Assembly: GCA_041690495.1 (NCBI GenBank)
Contig: JAWLHE010000004.1
Coordinates: 62,001-126,000, forward strand
DNA: 64,000 bases
Reading direction: 5' to 3'
DNA from: DATAAP01 sp041690495
Lineage (GTDB): Bacteria; Pseudomonadota; Alphaproteobacteria; CACIAM-22H2
Shown: positions 26,044 to 34,183 of the stretch, piece by piece
How the letters are laid out: every line of letters begins with the position of its first letter
How positions within the stretch are numbered: position 1 is the first letter of the stretch
The notes under the pieces: model-generated
What the model was told of the DNA's origin: nothing
Databases searched by the model: none
The model's input: only the letters and a program-made list of their open reading frames with translations
Position numbers and translations under genes: made by a program

Positions 26044-27231
26044 CTAAGACGGCGCGGGAAACGCACGCCGCCAGACCAGGACCATCAGCCAGGCAAGGAT
26101 GAGCGGCATCAGCGGAGGCCCGCCGGCAAGCGTGATCAGCCAGAACAGCGCCGGTGCCGCCCATGCAACCGCGACGGCAAGGCCGGCGGGCGACAGCGAC
26201 TCCTCGTCGAGGCTTGCCCTGAACAGCCACGCAATCGGCAGGACAAGGATCACCAGATCGTAGTCAAAGGCATAGGGAGTCGCGAGAGGAATCGCGAGCG
26301 CCAGCATGGATGCGCGCCAGGCGAGGGGTGCGCCGCGATACCACACGGCACAGACCGCGGCGAGCAACGTCAGCGTGGCGACCCCCTGCGCCGCGCGCGC
26401 CGGACCGATATCGACGCCGAGCTGGCGCAGGCCGACATAGACGGTCGGCATCCGCACCCACGGGATCTGGCCGGAATCCACGACGCGCGCGAGGAAGTCG
26501 AGATTGCCGAAGAAGGCGTACCATGGCGCGAAACCGAGGACCGCGATGCTGGCGAGAACGAACATCGCCGCCGTGGCGACCGCGACGCCGAGCGTGCGCC
26601 AGTATCCGCCGACGGCGAGCGCCGGGAAGGCCAGTGCGGCGAGATGGGGCTTGTAGGTCAGAACGCCGAACAGGACGCCGGCGAGGACCGGACGCGTGTC
26701 GAGGTGCAGCAGGGCCGCAGCGAGCAGGGCCGCGGTGATGATGCCGTTCTGCCCGCTGACCAGGCAGAGCGTCATGCCGGGGAACAGCAGCAGCGCCCAT
26801 GCCGTCGCCGGGCTGTCGTAGAGCCGGCGCAGCACCAGCCAGAACGCGGCGACCGGCACCGTGAGCCACAGGACGAGCGAAACGAGATATGGAAGCGTCG
26901 CAAGCGGCATAACCGCCAGCAGGTATGTCGGCGGATAGTGCCAAGCGGTCGGATCGATCCGCGCTCCGACCGCAGCGATCTGGACGTCGTGAATGCGTTT
27001 GAGATCGAACACCGCCTCGGGCGCGCCGTCGAGCGCCAGCGCCGAAGCCGACCAGAACGCGATGAAGTCGCGACCGAGCGGCTGGTCCGCATTGATCAGC
27101 CCAGGTGGCTCGATGCGCCACGCCGAGGCCAGACCGAAGACAAGATAGAGCGCCGCCGACACAACGAGCGCGAAAATCACGCCGAAGCGGGCCGGACCAA
27201 GGCGGTCGAGCTTCAGGAGAAGGGCCGACAT
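26044..27231 (-). CDS. GT87-family (DUF2029) polytopic glycosyltransferase
   Basis: Integral membrane protein, 395 residues with around ten transmembrane helices, of the GT-C fold class that uses polyprenyl-phosphate sugars. The early loop after the first helix carries QPLGRDFIAFWSASALAL with the acidic residue expected for catalysis, and WHYPPTYLLAVMPLA and LVSGQNGIITAALLAA are characteristic of GT87 mannosyl- or arabinosyltransferase-like members. TYKPHLAALAFPAL follows. It is divergent from another GT-C-like gene at 27482, with 250 nt between them. Donor and acceptor are unknown. Confidence 0.8.
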   Translation of the reverse strand: MSALLLKLDRLGPARFGVIFALVVSAALYLVFGLASAWRIEPPGLINADQPLGRDFIAFWSASALALDGAPEAVFDLKRIHDVQIAAVGARIDPTAWHYPPTYLLAVMPLATLPYLVSLVLWLTVPVAAFWLVLRRLYDSPATAWALLLFPGMTLCLVSGQNGIITAALLAAALLHLDTRPVLAGVLFGVLTYKPHLAALAFPALAVGGYWRTLGVAVATAAMFVLASIAVLGFAPWYAFFGNLDFLARVVDSGQIPWVRMPTVYVGLRQLGVDIGPARAAQGVATLTLLAAVCAVWYRGAPLAWRASMLALAIPLATPYAFDYDLVILVLPIAWLFRASLDEESLSPAGLAVAVAWAAPALFWLITLAGGPPLMPLILAWLMVLVWRRAFPAPS

Positions 27232-27481
27232 CAGGGCTCCAACCGCATCCGTTCCTGTAGATCACGCACGGGCCCGAATCTCCGGCCCCGCCGCTTAAGG
27301 AACCGTTAGCCGCCCCGCCCGGGCCGTCACGTCGCGGCATTCGGGAGAATCCGCGTTTTTTCTCGCCAAGGTCGTATTCGCTGCTATCATTCCCGCGCCG
27401 ATTCGCCCGCAGCGCTGCTGCCGCAGGACGGCCTTCGCTCCCGGCGATCGATCCTTTACGGCGCACCAAGGCAGGCGGCGA

Positions 27482-29053
27482 ATGGCGCTGTGGACGGCGA
27501 TGGCAGGACCCCGCATCAGAGGCGAGAGGCGGACTCTCGCCCCGGCAGGCCTGACCGCCGCCTATCTCGTTGCGACCTTGTGGTTCTCGCGCTTCCATCT
27601 GCTCGACGACGCGCTGATCCATCTGCGCTATGCAGAGTTGCTGGTCGAGCACGGATTCTTCACCGCCGATGGCCGGGCCGCGAGCTTTGGTACGTCGAGC
27701 CCCGCCTTTGTTCTGCTGGCCGCAATGCTTCACGCGCTGGCGGCCAGCGACTTCACGACCAAGATCCTGTCGGTGGCCTTCTATCTCGCGTTCATCTTCG
27801 GGCTCGCCGCGCTCGCTCTGCGCGGCACCGGACCCGCGCGCGCCGGCTGGGTTGCCCTGATCGCCCTGGCGCTGACGCCGATGGCCCTGCGCTGGATGAC
27901 CGACGGGATGGAGACCAGTCTCGCCGCCGGCATCGCCCTGCTGCTCGGCATCGCGGCCGGGCGGGTTCGCACTGAAACAGCCTTGGCCGCACTCGCGCTC
28001 TTCGCATTGGGCTTCGCGGCCGTACTGACGCGGATCGAGATGACGCTGCTGATCGCTCTCGCCGCCCTCGCGATAACGATACGGGCCAGTGCCAGCAATA
28101 CCGGCCGCGCGCCGGGCGACGCGCTGCGCGGAGCGCCGCTCGCACTCGGCGGCGTCGCGGCGTTGCTGTTGCTCTGGCTCATGTTCGACACAGTCCTGCC
28201 GGACACCGCAATCGCCAAGGCGACGGGAGAGGCAGCACCGGCAGATTCGCTGGCCGCGATCGCCGTTTCGCTGGCCGGCGCGCTGGGTTTCGGGGCGGGC
28301 CTGACCGCATTGTGGCTTGCCGGTTTCAGCGTCCGTCTTTACGCGCTGGCCGCTTCCAGGGACCGGATATCCTATGCGATCGCCATCGTCCCGAACCTTG
28401 CGCTGCTCGTGTTGTGGGCGATCATCTCGTTGCGCGGACAGTACGTGCAGGGCATCCGTCACGTGCTGCCGGCGCTGATCTTCATGATCGCGGCGAATAC
28501 CGCGATGCTGCCGGCCCGGGATGGCACAGTTGCGTGGCTGCGCGGGATTTCAGCACCCCGGCTGGCGAAGGCGGCGCTGGCGCTTTACGTCGCGGTCATC
28601 GGCTTCGAGTTCACCAAGTTCCACGCCATCGTCGACGGGCGGAGCGCGGCGTTCCTGGGGATGCGGGCCCTGAACCTCGAAGAGCTCGAAGGCGAGAACG
28701 GCATCGCCTGGGACGTCGGCTACCTCATGTATTTCACCAAGGCGGAAGTATGCGACGTCAACGGCCTGATCAACGGCAGGCGTGCGGCGTCCAGCCCGGA
28801 GAACACCCGTCTCGAGGACTGTCTCAAACGCGACGTCGAGTTCGTGTTCGTGACGCCCGAGAATGCGACGGCGCTGATCGGCAAGTCGGGATCGCGCTTC
28901 GTCGACTGGCCGGTCTGCGGTCATTATGTCTTCCGCAATGTCAGCGATACGGCCCCGCACTATCTCGCTGTGGCGCCCGACCGGGCCGCACAGATCTGCC
29001 CACAGCACCGCGACGTGCGTCCTCTCAGGCAGGCGGCCTTGCGGGCGAGCTGA
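27482..29053 (+). CDS. GT-C-type membrane glycosyltransferase-like protein
   Basis: Polytopic membrane protein of 523 residues. The first periplasmic loop contains the acidic motif HLLDDALIHLRYAELLVEHG, which resembles the D-D catalytic loop of GT-C enzymes such as the mycobacterial arabinofuranosyltransferase/ZomB group. About ten hydrophobic helices follow, then a soluble C-terminal domain (from about residue 390) with YLMYFTKAEVCDVNGLINGR and Cys residues suited to the periplasm. It is a single gene divergent from the GT87 gene, suggesting a shared surface-glycan role. I do not recognise a named family member. Confidence 0.7.
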   Translation: MALWTAMAGPRIRGERRTLAPAGLTAAYLVATLWFSRFHLLDDALIHLRYAELLVEHGFFTADGRAASFGTSSPAFVLLAAMLHALAASDFTTKILSVAFYLAFIFGLAALALRGTGPARAGWVALIALALTPMALRWMTDGMETSLAAGIALLLGIAAGRVRTETALAALALFALGFAAVLTRIEMTLLIALAALAITIRASASNTGRAPGDALRGAPLALGGVAALLLLWLMFDTVLPDTAIAKATGEAAPADSLAAIAVSLAGALGFGAGLTALWLAGFSVRLYALAASRDRISYAIAIVPNLALLVLWAIISLRGQYVQGIRHVLPALIFMIAANTAMLPARDGTVAWLRGISAPRLAKAALALYVAVIGFEFTKFHAIVDGRSAAFLGMRALNLEELEGENGIAWDVGYLMYFTKAEVCDVNGLINGRRAASSPENTRLEDCLKRDVEFVFVTPENATALIGKSGSRFVDWPVCGHYVFRNVSDTAPHYLAVAPDRAAQICPQHRDVRPLRQAALRAS

Positions 29054-29063
29054 GCCGAAGCCG

Positions 29064-29315
29064 CTACAGCTCGAGCGCCCTGCGGTAGAGATCGAGCAGT
29101 TCGTCCTGCTCGTTTCGGTCGGCCGGCTCCATCTTCCGCAGCTTGATTATTTGCCGCATGATCTTGGTGTCGAACCCGTTTCCCTTGGCTTCGGCATAGA
29201 TCTCGCGAATATCGGCGCCGAGCTCTGCCTTCTCGGTTTCGAGGCGCTCGATCCGCTCCACGAACGATTTGAGCTTTGCCGCCGCGATCCCGCCGGTGCT
29301 GCTGCCGTCCGCCAT
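29064..29315 (-). CDS. gapR: GapR-family nucleoid-associated protein (DUF2312)
   Basis: Small DNA-binding protein, 83 residues. It is a coiled-coil helix followed by a short helical region: LKSFVERIERLETEKAELGADIREIYAEAK, then GNGFDTKIMRQIIKLRKMEPADR. In Caulobacter GapR binds overtwisted AT-rich DNA ahead of forks and supports topoisomerases. The full-length conserved pattern is present. A perfect DnaA-box sequence (TGTGGATAA) lies 72 nt upstream of the start codon, in the intergenic space before DUF1244, so cell-cycle control is possible. Confidence 0.93.
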   Translation of the reverse strand: MADGSSTGGIAAAKLKSFVERIERLETEKAELGADIREIYAEAKGNGFDTKIMRQIIKLRKMEPADRNEQDELLDLYRRALEL

Positions 29316-29386
29316 GTCATGCTCCGCGTGCCAGTGGAGCGCGTTCTATAGCGGGGTGCAGCCTTTCGGCGCAAGGCGTACACGCT

Positions 29387-29395
29387 TGTGGATAA
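29387..29395 (-). promoter_or_regulatory. Perfect DnaA-box sequence upstream of gapR
   Basis: TGTGGATAA, the reverse complement of the consensus DnaA box TTATCCACA, lies in the 112-nt intergenic region upstream of gapR. A 9-mer match can occur by chance, but this one is intergenic and next to a replication-linked gene. Confidence 0.45.
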
Positions 29396-29427
29396 AGTGG
29401 AAATCGGGGATCGAGCGCCGCGGAAGG

Positions 29428-29733
29428 TCAGTGCTTGTGGGAGCTGCCCCGACTCTCCTCGAAAGCCTTCATCTGTTCGGGCGTCGCTTCCTTCTGGTAC
29501 TTCGCCTTCCAGTCCTCGTAGGACATGCCGTAGACAACTTCGCGGGATTCCTCCTTGGTCAACGGTATGCCCTTCGTCTCTGCAGCCTCGCGATACCAGT
29601 TCGAAAGGCAGTTGCGGCAGAAACCTGCGAGATTCATCAGATCGAGGTTCTGGACGTCGGTGCGCTGGCGGAGATGCTCGACCAGGCGGCGAAAGGCTGC
29701 GGCCTCGAGCTCGGTACGCGTCGCATTATCCAT
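29428..29733 (-). CDS. DUF1244 domain protein
   Basis: Conserved alphaproteobacterial protein of unknown function, 101 residues. The diagnostic central motif LMNLAGFCRNCLSNWYREAA contains a CxxC pair, and YGMSYEDWKAKYQKEAT follows. The tail ends in SSHKH. The CxxC could bind metal or be redox active, but no function is established. It is upstream of gapR on the same strand with 112 nt between, so it is probably a separate transcription unit. No signal peptide is present. Confidence 0.9.
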   Translation of the reverse strand: MDNATRTELEAAAFRRLVEHLRQRTDVQNLDLMNLAGFCRNCLSNWYREAAETKGIPLTKEESREVVYGMSYEDWKAKYQKEATPEQMKAFEESRGSSHKH

Positions 29734-29820
29734 GTAGCCTCCAAATCGCCGTGATTGCCGTCAATATAAGCAAGGACCGCGCCGCGGCAAAGCGGCCTAG
29801 CGGATCGTCAAGGGCATTTC

Positions 29821-31074
29821 ATGCAAGGCGTCCCCAACGAGCGTGACCGGGAAGGAGAGCAGGCACGAGCGCTGCGCCGCTACCGGATCTACGCGACCAT
29901 ATTGCTTGCCGTTTTCGCCATGCTCCTTGCCGCAACGCTGGCCGTAGGGCAGCCGGGATTCTGGACATTGCTGCTGCGCGCCGGCGCCGAGGCGGCGATC
30001 GTCGGCGGCCTTGCCGACTGGTTTGCCGTGACGGCGCTGTTCCGCCGGCCGCTCGGCCTCCCCATCCCGCACACCGCAATCGTGCCGCGCCAGAAGGACC
30101 GGGTCGGTGCCTGGCTCGGCACTTTCGTCGTAGACAATTTTCTCGCCTCGCATGCGCTGGCCAAGGAAATCAAGGCGCTCGATCTGGTCGGCAAGGCGGC
30201 GCGCTGGCTGGCCGAGCCCCGCAACGCCGCGCGCCTCGCCGACCGGATCGTCGATGCCGTGCCGCATGCTCTCGCCCTGCTCGACGATCGAGACATGCGC
30301 CAGCTGGTCGCGCGTGCCTTCGGCGGCCGCCTCGGCACGTTCGACGTCTCGTCGATGCTCGGCGCAATGCTCCAGGCGCTGGTGAAGAACGGACACCACA
30401 AGCGGCTGCTCGCCCGTCTCGCCCCGGTGGCGGGCGCTTTGCTCAGCCAGAGCGAAGAGTCCTTCTACGGCGCCGTGCAAAAGCGGCTGTGGTTCCTGCC
30501 GCGCCGGATCGACCGCTATCTTTCGCGCCAGCTGCTGGCGCTGCTGCAGGATTCGGTGACCGAGCTCGCAGCCCCCTCGCCCGCGACGGCGGCACGGCTC
30601 GAAGACGCCCTGCTGCGGCTGGCAGCGGAACTGGAGCAGGACGAACGCCTGCGCGCGCGCGTGCAGGCGGCGTTTGCGCAGGCGATCGCCCTGCCCGAGG
30701 TGCAAGACTGGCTCCACACGTTGTGGGACGACGTGCGCCGCGCGGTGCTCGACGACCTCGAGGCACCCGAGCCGGCGCTGCGCCGTGCCGTGAGCGACGG
30801 CTTGATCGCGCTCGGCGGTACGCTCCAAACCGATCCGGCCATCGCTGCGAAACTTACCGCAGCCGTAGACCGGGTCATCAGCGCCGAGAATGTCTCGTGG
30901 CGCGCCCGCGTCGCCCGGTTCATCACCGCCGAGGTGCAGGGCTGGGACACCGCGGAATTCACGCGCCGCATGGAGCTGTGGGCCGGCCGCGAGCTTCAGT
31001 ACATCCGCATCAACGGCACCGTACTCGGATTTCTGATCGGCGTGGCACTGTTCCTTGTCACGGAGCTCGTCTAA
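29821..31074 (+). CDS. DUF445 (YjiN-like) membrane-anchored protein
   Basis: DUF445 family protein, 417 residues. An N-terminal transmembrane hairpin (ATILLAVFAMLLAATLAV and AGAEAAIVGGLADWFAVTALF) leads into FRRPLGLPIPHTAIVPRQKDR and GTFVVDNFL, the family's signature. A long helical soluble part follows, ending in a C-terminal transmembrane segment (NGTVLGFLIGVALFLVTELV). The function is unknown; the domain is likely a membrane-attached helical bundle. It converges with the YbdK-like gene and ends 6 nt from it. Confidence 0.88.
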   Translation: MQGVPNERDREGEQARALRRYRIYATILLAVFAMLLAATLAVGQPGFWTLLLRAGAEAAIVGGLADWFAVTALFRRPLGLPIPHTAIVPRQKDRVGAWLGTFVVDNFLASHALAKEIKALDLVGKAARWLAEPRNAARLADRIVDAVPHALALLDDRDMRQLVARAFGGRLGTFDVSSMLGAMLQALVKNGHHKRLLARLAPVAGALLSQSEESFYGAVQKRLWFLPRRIDRYLSRQLLALLQDSVTELAAPSPATAARLEDALLRLAAELEQDERLRARVQAAFAQAIALPEVQDWLHTLWDDVRRAVLDDLEAPEPALRRAVSDGLIALGGTLQTDPAIAAKLTAAVDRVISAENVSWRARVARFITAEVQGWDTAEFTRRMELWAGRELQYIRINGTVLGFLIGVALFLVTELV

Positions 31075-31080
31075 TCCGGG

Positions 31081-32223
31081 TCAAAGGCCGGCGACCGTCT
31101 CCCCGATCAACCAATCCACAACCTCCCTGAGCGCCTCGGAACTGGCCGCACCGCGTCCGAGGGCCTGGCGGTAGACCGAGAGCTGGCGATGCGCAGATGT
31201 GCCGCGCGCCAGGATCTCGCGGGCACCGGCGAGGTGAGCGGCGCAGCCGAACCGGGCTGCCTCGGGCGCGGTCAGCTCGATCAGCTCGTCGAGCAACTCG
31301 CCGAACGGCACGACCTCACCCTTGCCGAAGTCAACCAGGCCCTGGTCGTAGCCGTAGCGCTGCGCGCGCCAGCGGTTCTCATTGACCAGCATATGCGGAT
31401 AGATCCGCCAGCGCTGGTTGCCGCGCCGCAAACGCCACAGCATGCCGAGGATGCACTGATACAGGGCCGCGATGCTGAGCGAGTCGTCGAGCCGGGTCGG
31501 CACGTCGGGGATACGCATTTCGAGCGTCTGGAAGCGCGCCGACGGTCTGATGTCCCACCACAGCTTGGTGCCGTCCTCGATCAGACCGGCGGCGACCAGC
31601 CGCTTGAGCTGGCGCTGATACTCGCCGAAGCTCTCGAAATGATCGGGCAGGCCGGTGCGCGGCAGCTCGTTGAACACCGACAGGCGGTAGCTCTTCAGGC
31701 CAGTATCCTCGCCGCGCCAGAACGGCGACGACGTCGACAACGCCAGCAGATGCGGCAGGAAGTAGCCCGCCTGGTTCATCAGGTCGATGCGCTGCTCGTC
31801 GTCCTCGATGCCGACGTGAACATGCAAGCCGCAAATGATCAGCCGGCGACCGACGCCCTGCAGATCGCGCTCAAGCGTCTCGTAGCGCTCGTGCCTGGTC
31901 GCCATCTGGCGGCCCCAATCGGCGAAGGGATGCGTGGCCGCGGCGACCGGCGCAAGGCCGTGCGCGGTCGCGATCTCGGCGACGACGTGGCGCAACCGCG
32001 CCAGATCGGCGCGAGCTTCGTCGACGCTCCTGCAGACGCGGGTCTGCACCTCGATCTGCGAGCGCATGAATTCCGGGCTTACCTGACCTTCGAGGCGACG
32101 CTCGCATTCGGCCAGCATCGCCGCTGGCGGCTCGCGCACCAGATCGCGCGTCGTCCGGTCGACGAGGAGATACTCCTCCTCCAGGCCGATCGTGAAGGAC
32201 GGGTCCGGCGGGCGGGCGCTCAT
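31081..32223 (-). CDS. YbdK-type carboxylate-amine ligase (glutamate-cysteine ligase family 2)
   Basis: ATP-dependent carboxylate-amine ligase of the GCS2 family, 380 residues, as in YbdK. Visible motifs are FTIGLEEEYLLVDRTTRDLV at the N-terminus, VQTRVCRSVDEARADL, CGLHVHVGIEDDEQRIDLMN (metal-binding), LSTSSPFWRGEDTGLKSYR and MRIPDVPTRLDDS. E. coli YbdK has only weak gamma-glutamylcysteine activity, so the true substrate is open. It starts 6 nt after the stop of an N-formylglutamate amidohydrolase-like gene, so the two form an operon acting on an amino-acid or peptide amide. Confidence 0.9.
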   Translation of the reverse strand: MSARPPDPSFTIGLEEEYLLVDRTTRDLVREPPAAMLAECERRLEGQVSPEFMRSQIEVQTRVCRSVDEARADLARLRHVVAEIATAHGLAPVAAATHPFADWGRQMATRHERYETLERDLQGVGRRLIICGLHVHVGIEDDEQRIDLMNQAGYFLPHLLALSTSSPFWRGEDTGLKSYRLSVFNELPRTGLPDHFESFGEYQRQLKRLVAAGLIEDGTKLWWDIRPSARFQTLEMRIPDVPTRLDDSLSIAALYQCILGMLWRLRRGNQRWRIYPHMLVNENRWRAQRYGYDQGLVDFGKGEVVPFGELLDELIELTAPEAARFGCAAHLAGAREILARGTSAHRQLSVYRQALGRGAASSEALREVVDWLIGETVAGL

Positions 32224-32229
32224 CGAGGG

Positions 32230-33063
32230 TCAGTAGTGCTCGATCTTGCGGAGGGTCGGATCGCTCAGCACCGGCCGCAGCGCTTCGGCGACAATTCCGG
32301 CCCAGTTCGCGGCGCCGTGATGCGTGTCGACGAGATCCTGGCGGATCTCCAGCGCCACGGCGGGAAGACCGTGGGTCTCGGCATGGTGCCTGACCGTGTA
32401 ACCCTGCGCATCGCGGCCGGAATAGGGCTGGTTGTCGCCGACCTCGATATCGCCGCGGGCGCGCAGCCGCTCGATCAGCGGCACGGCGATGCGCGGATCG
32501 CGGTTCCACAGCACGCCGATATGCCACGGGCGCTCGAAGCCCCTGAACACCGGCGTGCAGGTGTGAACCGAAACCAGGACCGGCACCGCACCGCCGAACC
32601 GCAGCCGCGCCAAAGTGTCATCGACCGTGGCGTGATAGGGCGCATGCAGCGCCTGGATCCGCCGCGCGCGGTCCTGCTCCGACAGGTTCAGATTGGCAGG
32701 CACGGTCGTCTCGTCGCTGATATCGGGAATAGCCGTCGCCTCCGCGGTGTCGCGGTTGAGATCGATCACCAGCCGCGAATACGTCCCGAGCACGAGCGGG
32801 GCAACGAATGTCCGGGCTAGGTGGCGCGCCACGTCAGCCGCACCGATGTCCCAGGCAATGTGACGCTCGAACGCGGTCGGGTCGAGCCCGAGATCGCCAA
32901 GCGCCCTCGGTACGCGCCGTGCTGCGTGGTCGCAGACGAATAGCGCCGGCATGTCGCCAGGCCTATTGAGCACCTCCATGTTGAACAGCTCGGCGGGTGG
33001 CGGCTCGTCCGGCTGCAACAGACCCGGTGACCATGTCGAATCGGCGGGACGCGGCAGTGACAT
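32230..33063 (-). CDS. N-formylglutamate amidohydrolase-family protein
   Basis: Zinc amidohydrolase-like protein of 277 residues (FGase family). The N-terminal metal motif region is ALFVCDHAARRVPRAL, with HIAWDIGAADVARHLA following, then YSRLVIDLNRDTAEATAIP and VLVSVHTCTPVFRGFERPW. HutG-type enzymes hydrolyse N-formylglutamate in histidine breakdown, but no hut gene is nearby and the partner here is a YbdK-like ligase. Such FGase-plus-ligase pairs are seen in other proteobacteria. The real amide substrate is not known. The start is the ATG at 33063. Confidence 0.85.
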   Translation of the reverse strand: MSLPRPADSTWSPGLLQPDEPPPAELFNMEVLNRPGDMPALFVCDHAARRVPRALGDLGLDPTAFERHIAWDIGAADVARHLARTFVAPLVLGTYSRLVIDLNRDTAEATAIPDISDETTVPANLNLSEQDRARRIQALHAPYHATVDDTLARLRFGGAVPVLVSVHTCTPVFRGFERPWHIGVLWNRDPRIAVPLIERLRARGDIEVGDNQPYSGRDAQGYTVRHHAETHGLPAVALEIRQDLVDTHHGAANWAGIVAEALRPVLSDPTLRKIEHY

Positions 33064-33210
33064 GACGAAACCGCAGTTTGGAGGCGACGCTTTGACATAG
33101 CCTTAACCGCGCCTTCATGCCAGCGGCTTCGCCTTCGGCGCGCGCGGCGCATGAAGGGCATGCCTGAGCGCGGGTAGTGGCGTCCACCCCCGGTACGCTA
33201 TAAGCCGGCC

Positions 33211-34125
33211 ATGTCCGTCACCACTGCCGCATTTGCCTCGCCGCGGCCGCACGCCAAGCGTGGCGCCTTGGTCGCGCTGATCGCCGGCGCGCTCGCCATT
33301 GCCTTCTCCCCGATCTTCGTTCGATTGTCGGAGCTGGGACCAACCGCGACCGCATTCCACCGGGTCGCGCTCGCAATCCCGCTGCTTTGGGCATGGCTCG
33401 CGCTGGAGGGCCGCCGCGAACGCCCGGGGCCGCCCCTGCCGCCCCGCCAGGTCTGGCTGCTGATCCTCGCCGGGGTCTGCTTCGGTAGCGACCTCGCCTT
33501 CTGGCATTGGTCGATCAAACTCACCTCAGTCGCGAACGCAACCCTGTTCGCGAATTTCACGCCGATCTTTGTTACGGTCGGCGCCTATGTCCTGCTGGGC
33601 GAGCGCGTCAGGCCAAGTTTCCTGCTGGGCCTTGCGCTCGCTTTGGGGGGTGCGGTGCTGCTGATGGGGGATTCCCTCACGCTGTCGCTGGATCACCTGC
33701 TCGGCGACAGCCTCGGCATCGTCACGGCGGTCTTCTACAGCAGCTATCTGCTGGTGGTGACGCGGCTCCGTAACGTCTTCTCCGTGGCCCGTATCATGCT
33801 GTGGAGCGGCGTGGTCACGGCGATCGTCCTGTTTCCGGTCGCGATACTGTCCGGAGAGAGCGTGGTGCCAACGACCCTTCGTGGCTGGCTGATCCTGATC
33901 GGCCTTGCCTGGGGCAGCCACGCCGCGGGCCAGAGCCTCATCGCGTATGCGCTGGCGCACCTGCCCGCGTCGTTCTCGTCGGTGGCGCTGCTGGTACAGC
34001 CAGTCGGCGCCGCGCTGCTCGCCTGGGCGCTGCTGGCGGAGCCGCTCGGTATTCTCCAGGCGCTCGGCGGCGCCGTCGTGCTTGCCGGGGTTCTGGTCGC
34101 ACGGCGGGCGAGCCGTACGGCTTGA
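33211..34125 (+). CDS. DMT-superfamily (EamA) transporter
   Basis: Ten-helix inner-membrane transporter of the drug/metabolite type, 304 residues with two EamA repeats. The first repeat includes LAIAFSPIFVRLSELGPTAT and WLALEGRRERPGPPLPPRQ, and the second ends FSSVALLVQPVGAALLAWAL with ALGGAVVLAGVLVARR. The conserved internal segment is NATLFANFTPIFVTVGAYVLLGERV. Substrate cannot be assigned. The gene is followed closely by a glycerate-kinase gene that starts 58 nt later, so co-transcription is possible. Confidence 0.92.
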   Translation: MSVTTAAFASPRPHAKRGALVALIAGALAIAFSPIFVRLSELGPTATAFHRVALAIPLLWAWLALEGRRERPGPPLPPRQVWLLILAGVCFGSDLAFWHWSIKLTSVANATLFANFTPIFVTVGAYVLLGERVRPSFLLGLALALGGAVLLMGDSLTLSLDHLLGDSLGIVTAVFYSSYLLVVTRLRNVFSVARIMLWSGVVTAIVLFPVAILSGESVVPTTLRGWLILIGLAWGSHAAGQSLIAYALAHLPASFSSVALLVQPVGAALLAWALLAEPLGILQALGGAVVLAGVLVARRASRTA

Positions 34126-34183
34126 TCGCCGGCGCGAATTCGATCACGGTCCGGCGTCATCGTCCATTTCCTGCCGTGCCGAC

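Noticed and set aside
25081..27309. A 742-codon plus-strand frame across the MBL and GT87 genes
   Set aside because: It runs antisense to the thi riboswitch and two recognisable genes and is highly charged low-complexity sequence.
26264..28462. A 732-codon minus-strand frame across the two glycosyltransferase genes
   Set aside because: It spans the divergent promoter and both genes in a non-coding frame, with Arg/Gln-rich sequence and no domains.
32230..33063. Calling this gene hutG of histidine degradation
   Set aside because: No hut genes are adjacent and the operon partner is a YbdK-like ligase, so the family name is kept but not the pathway.
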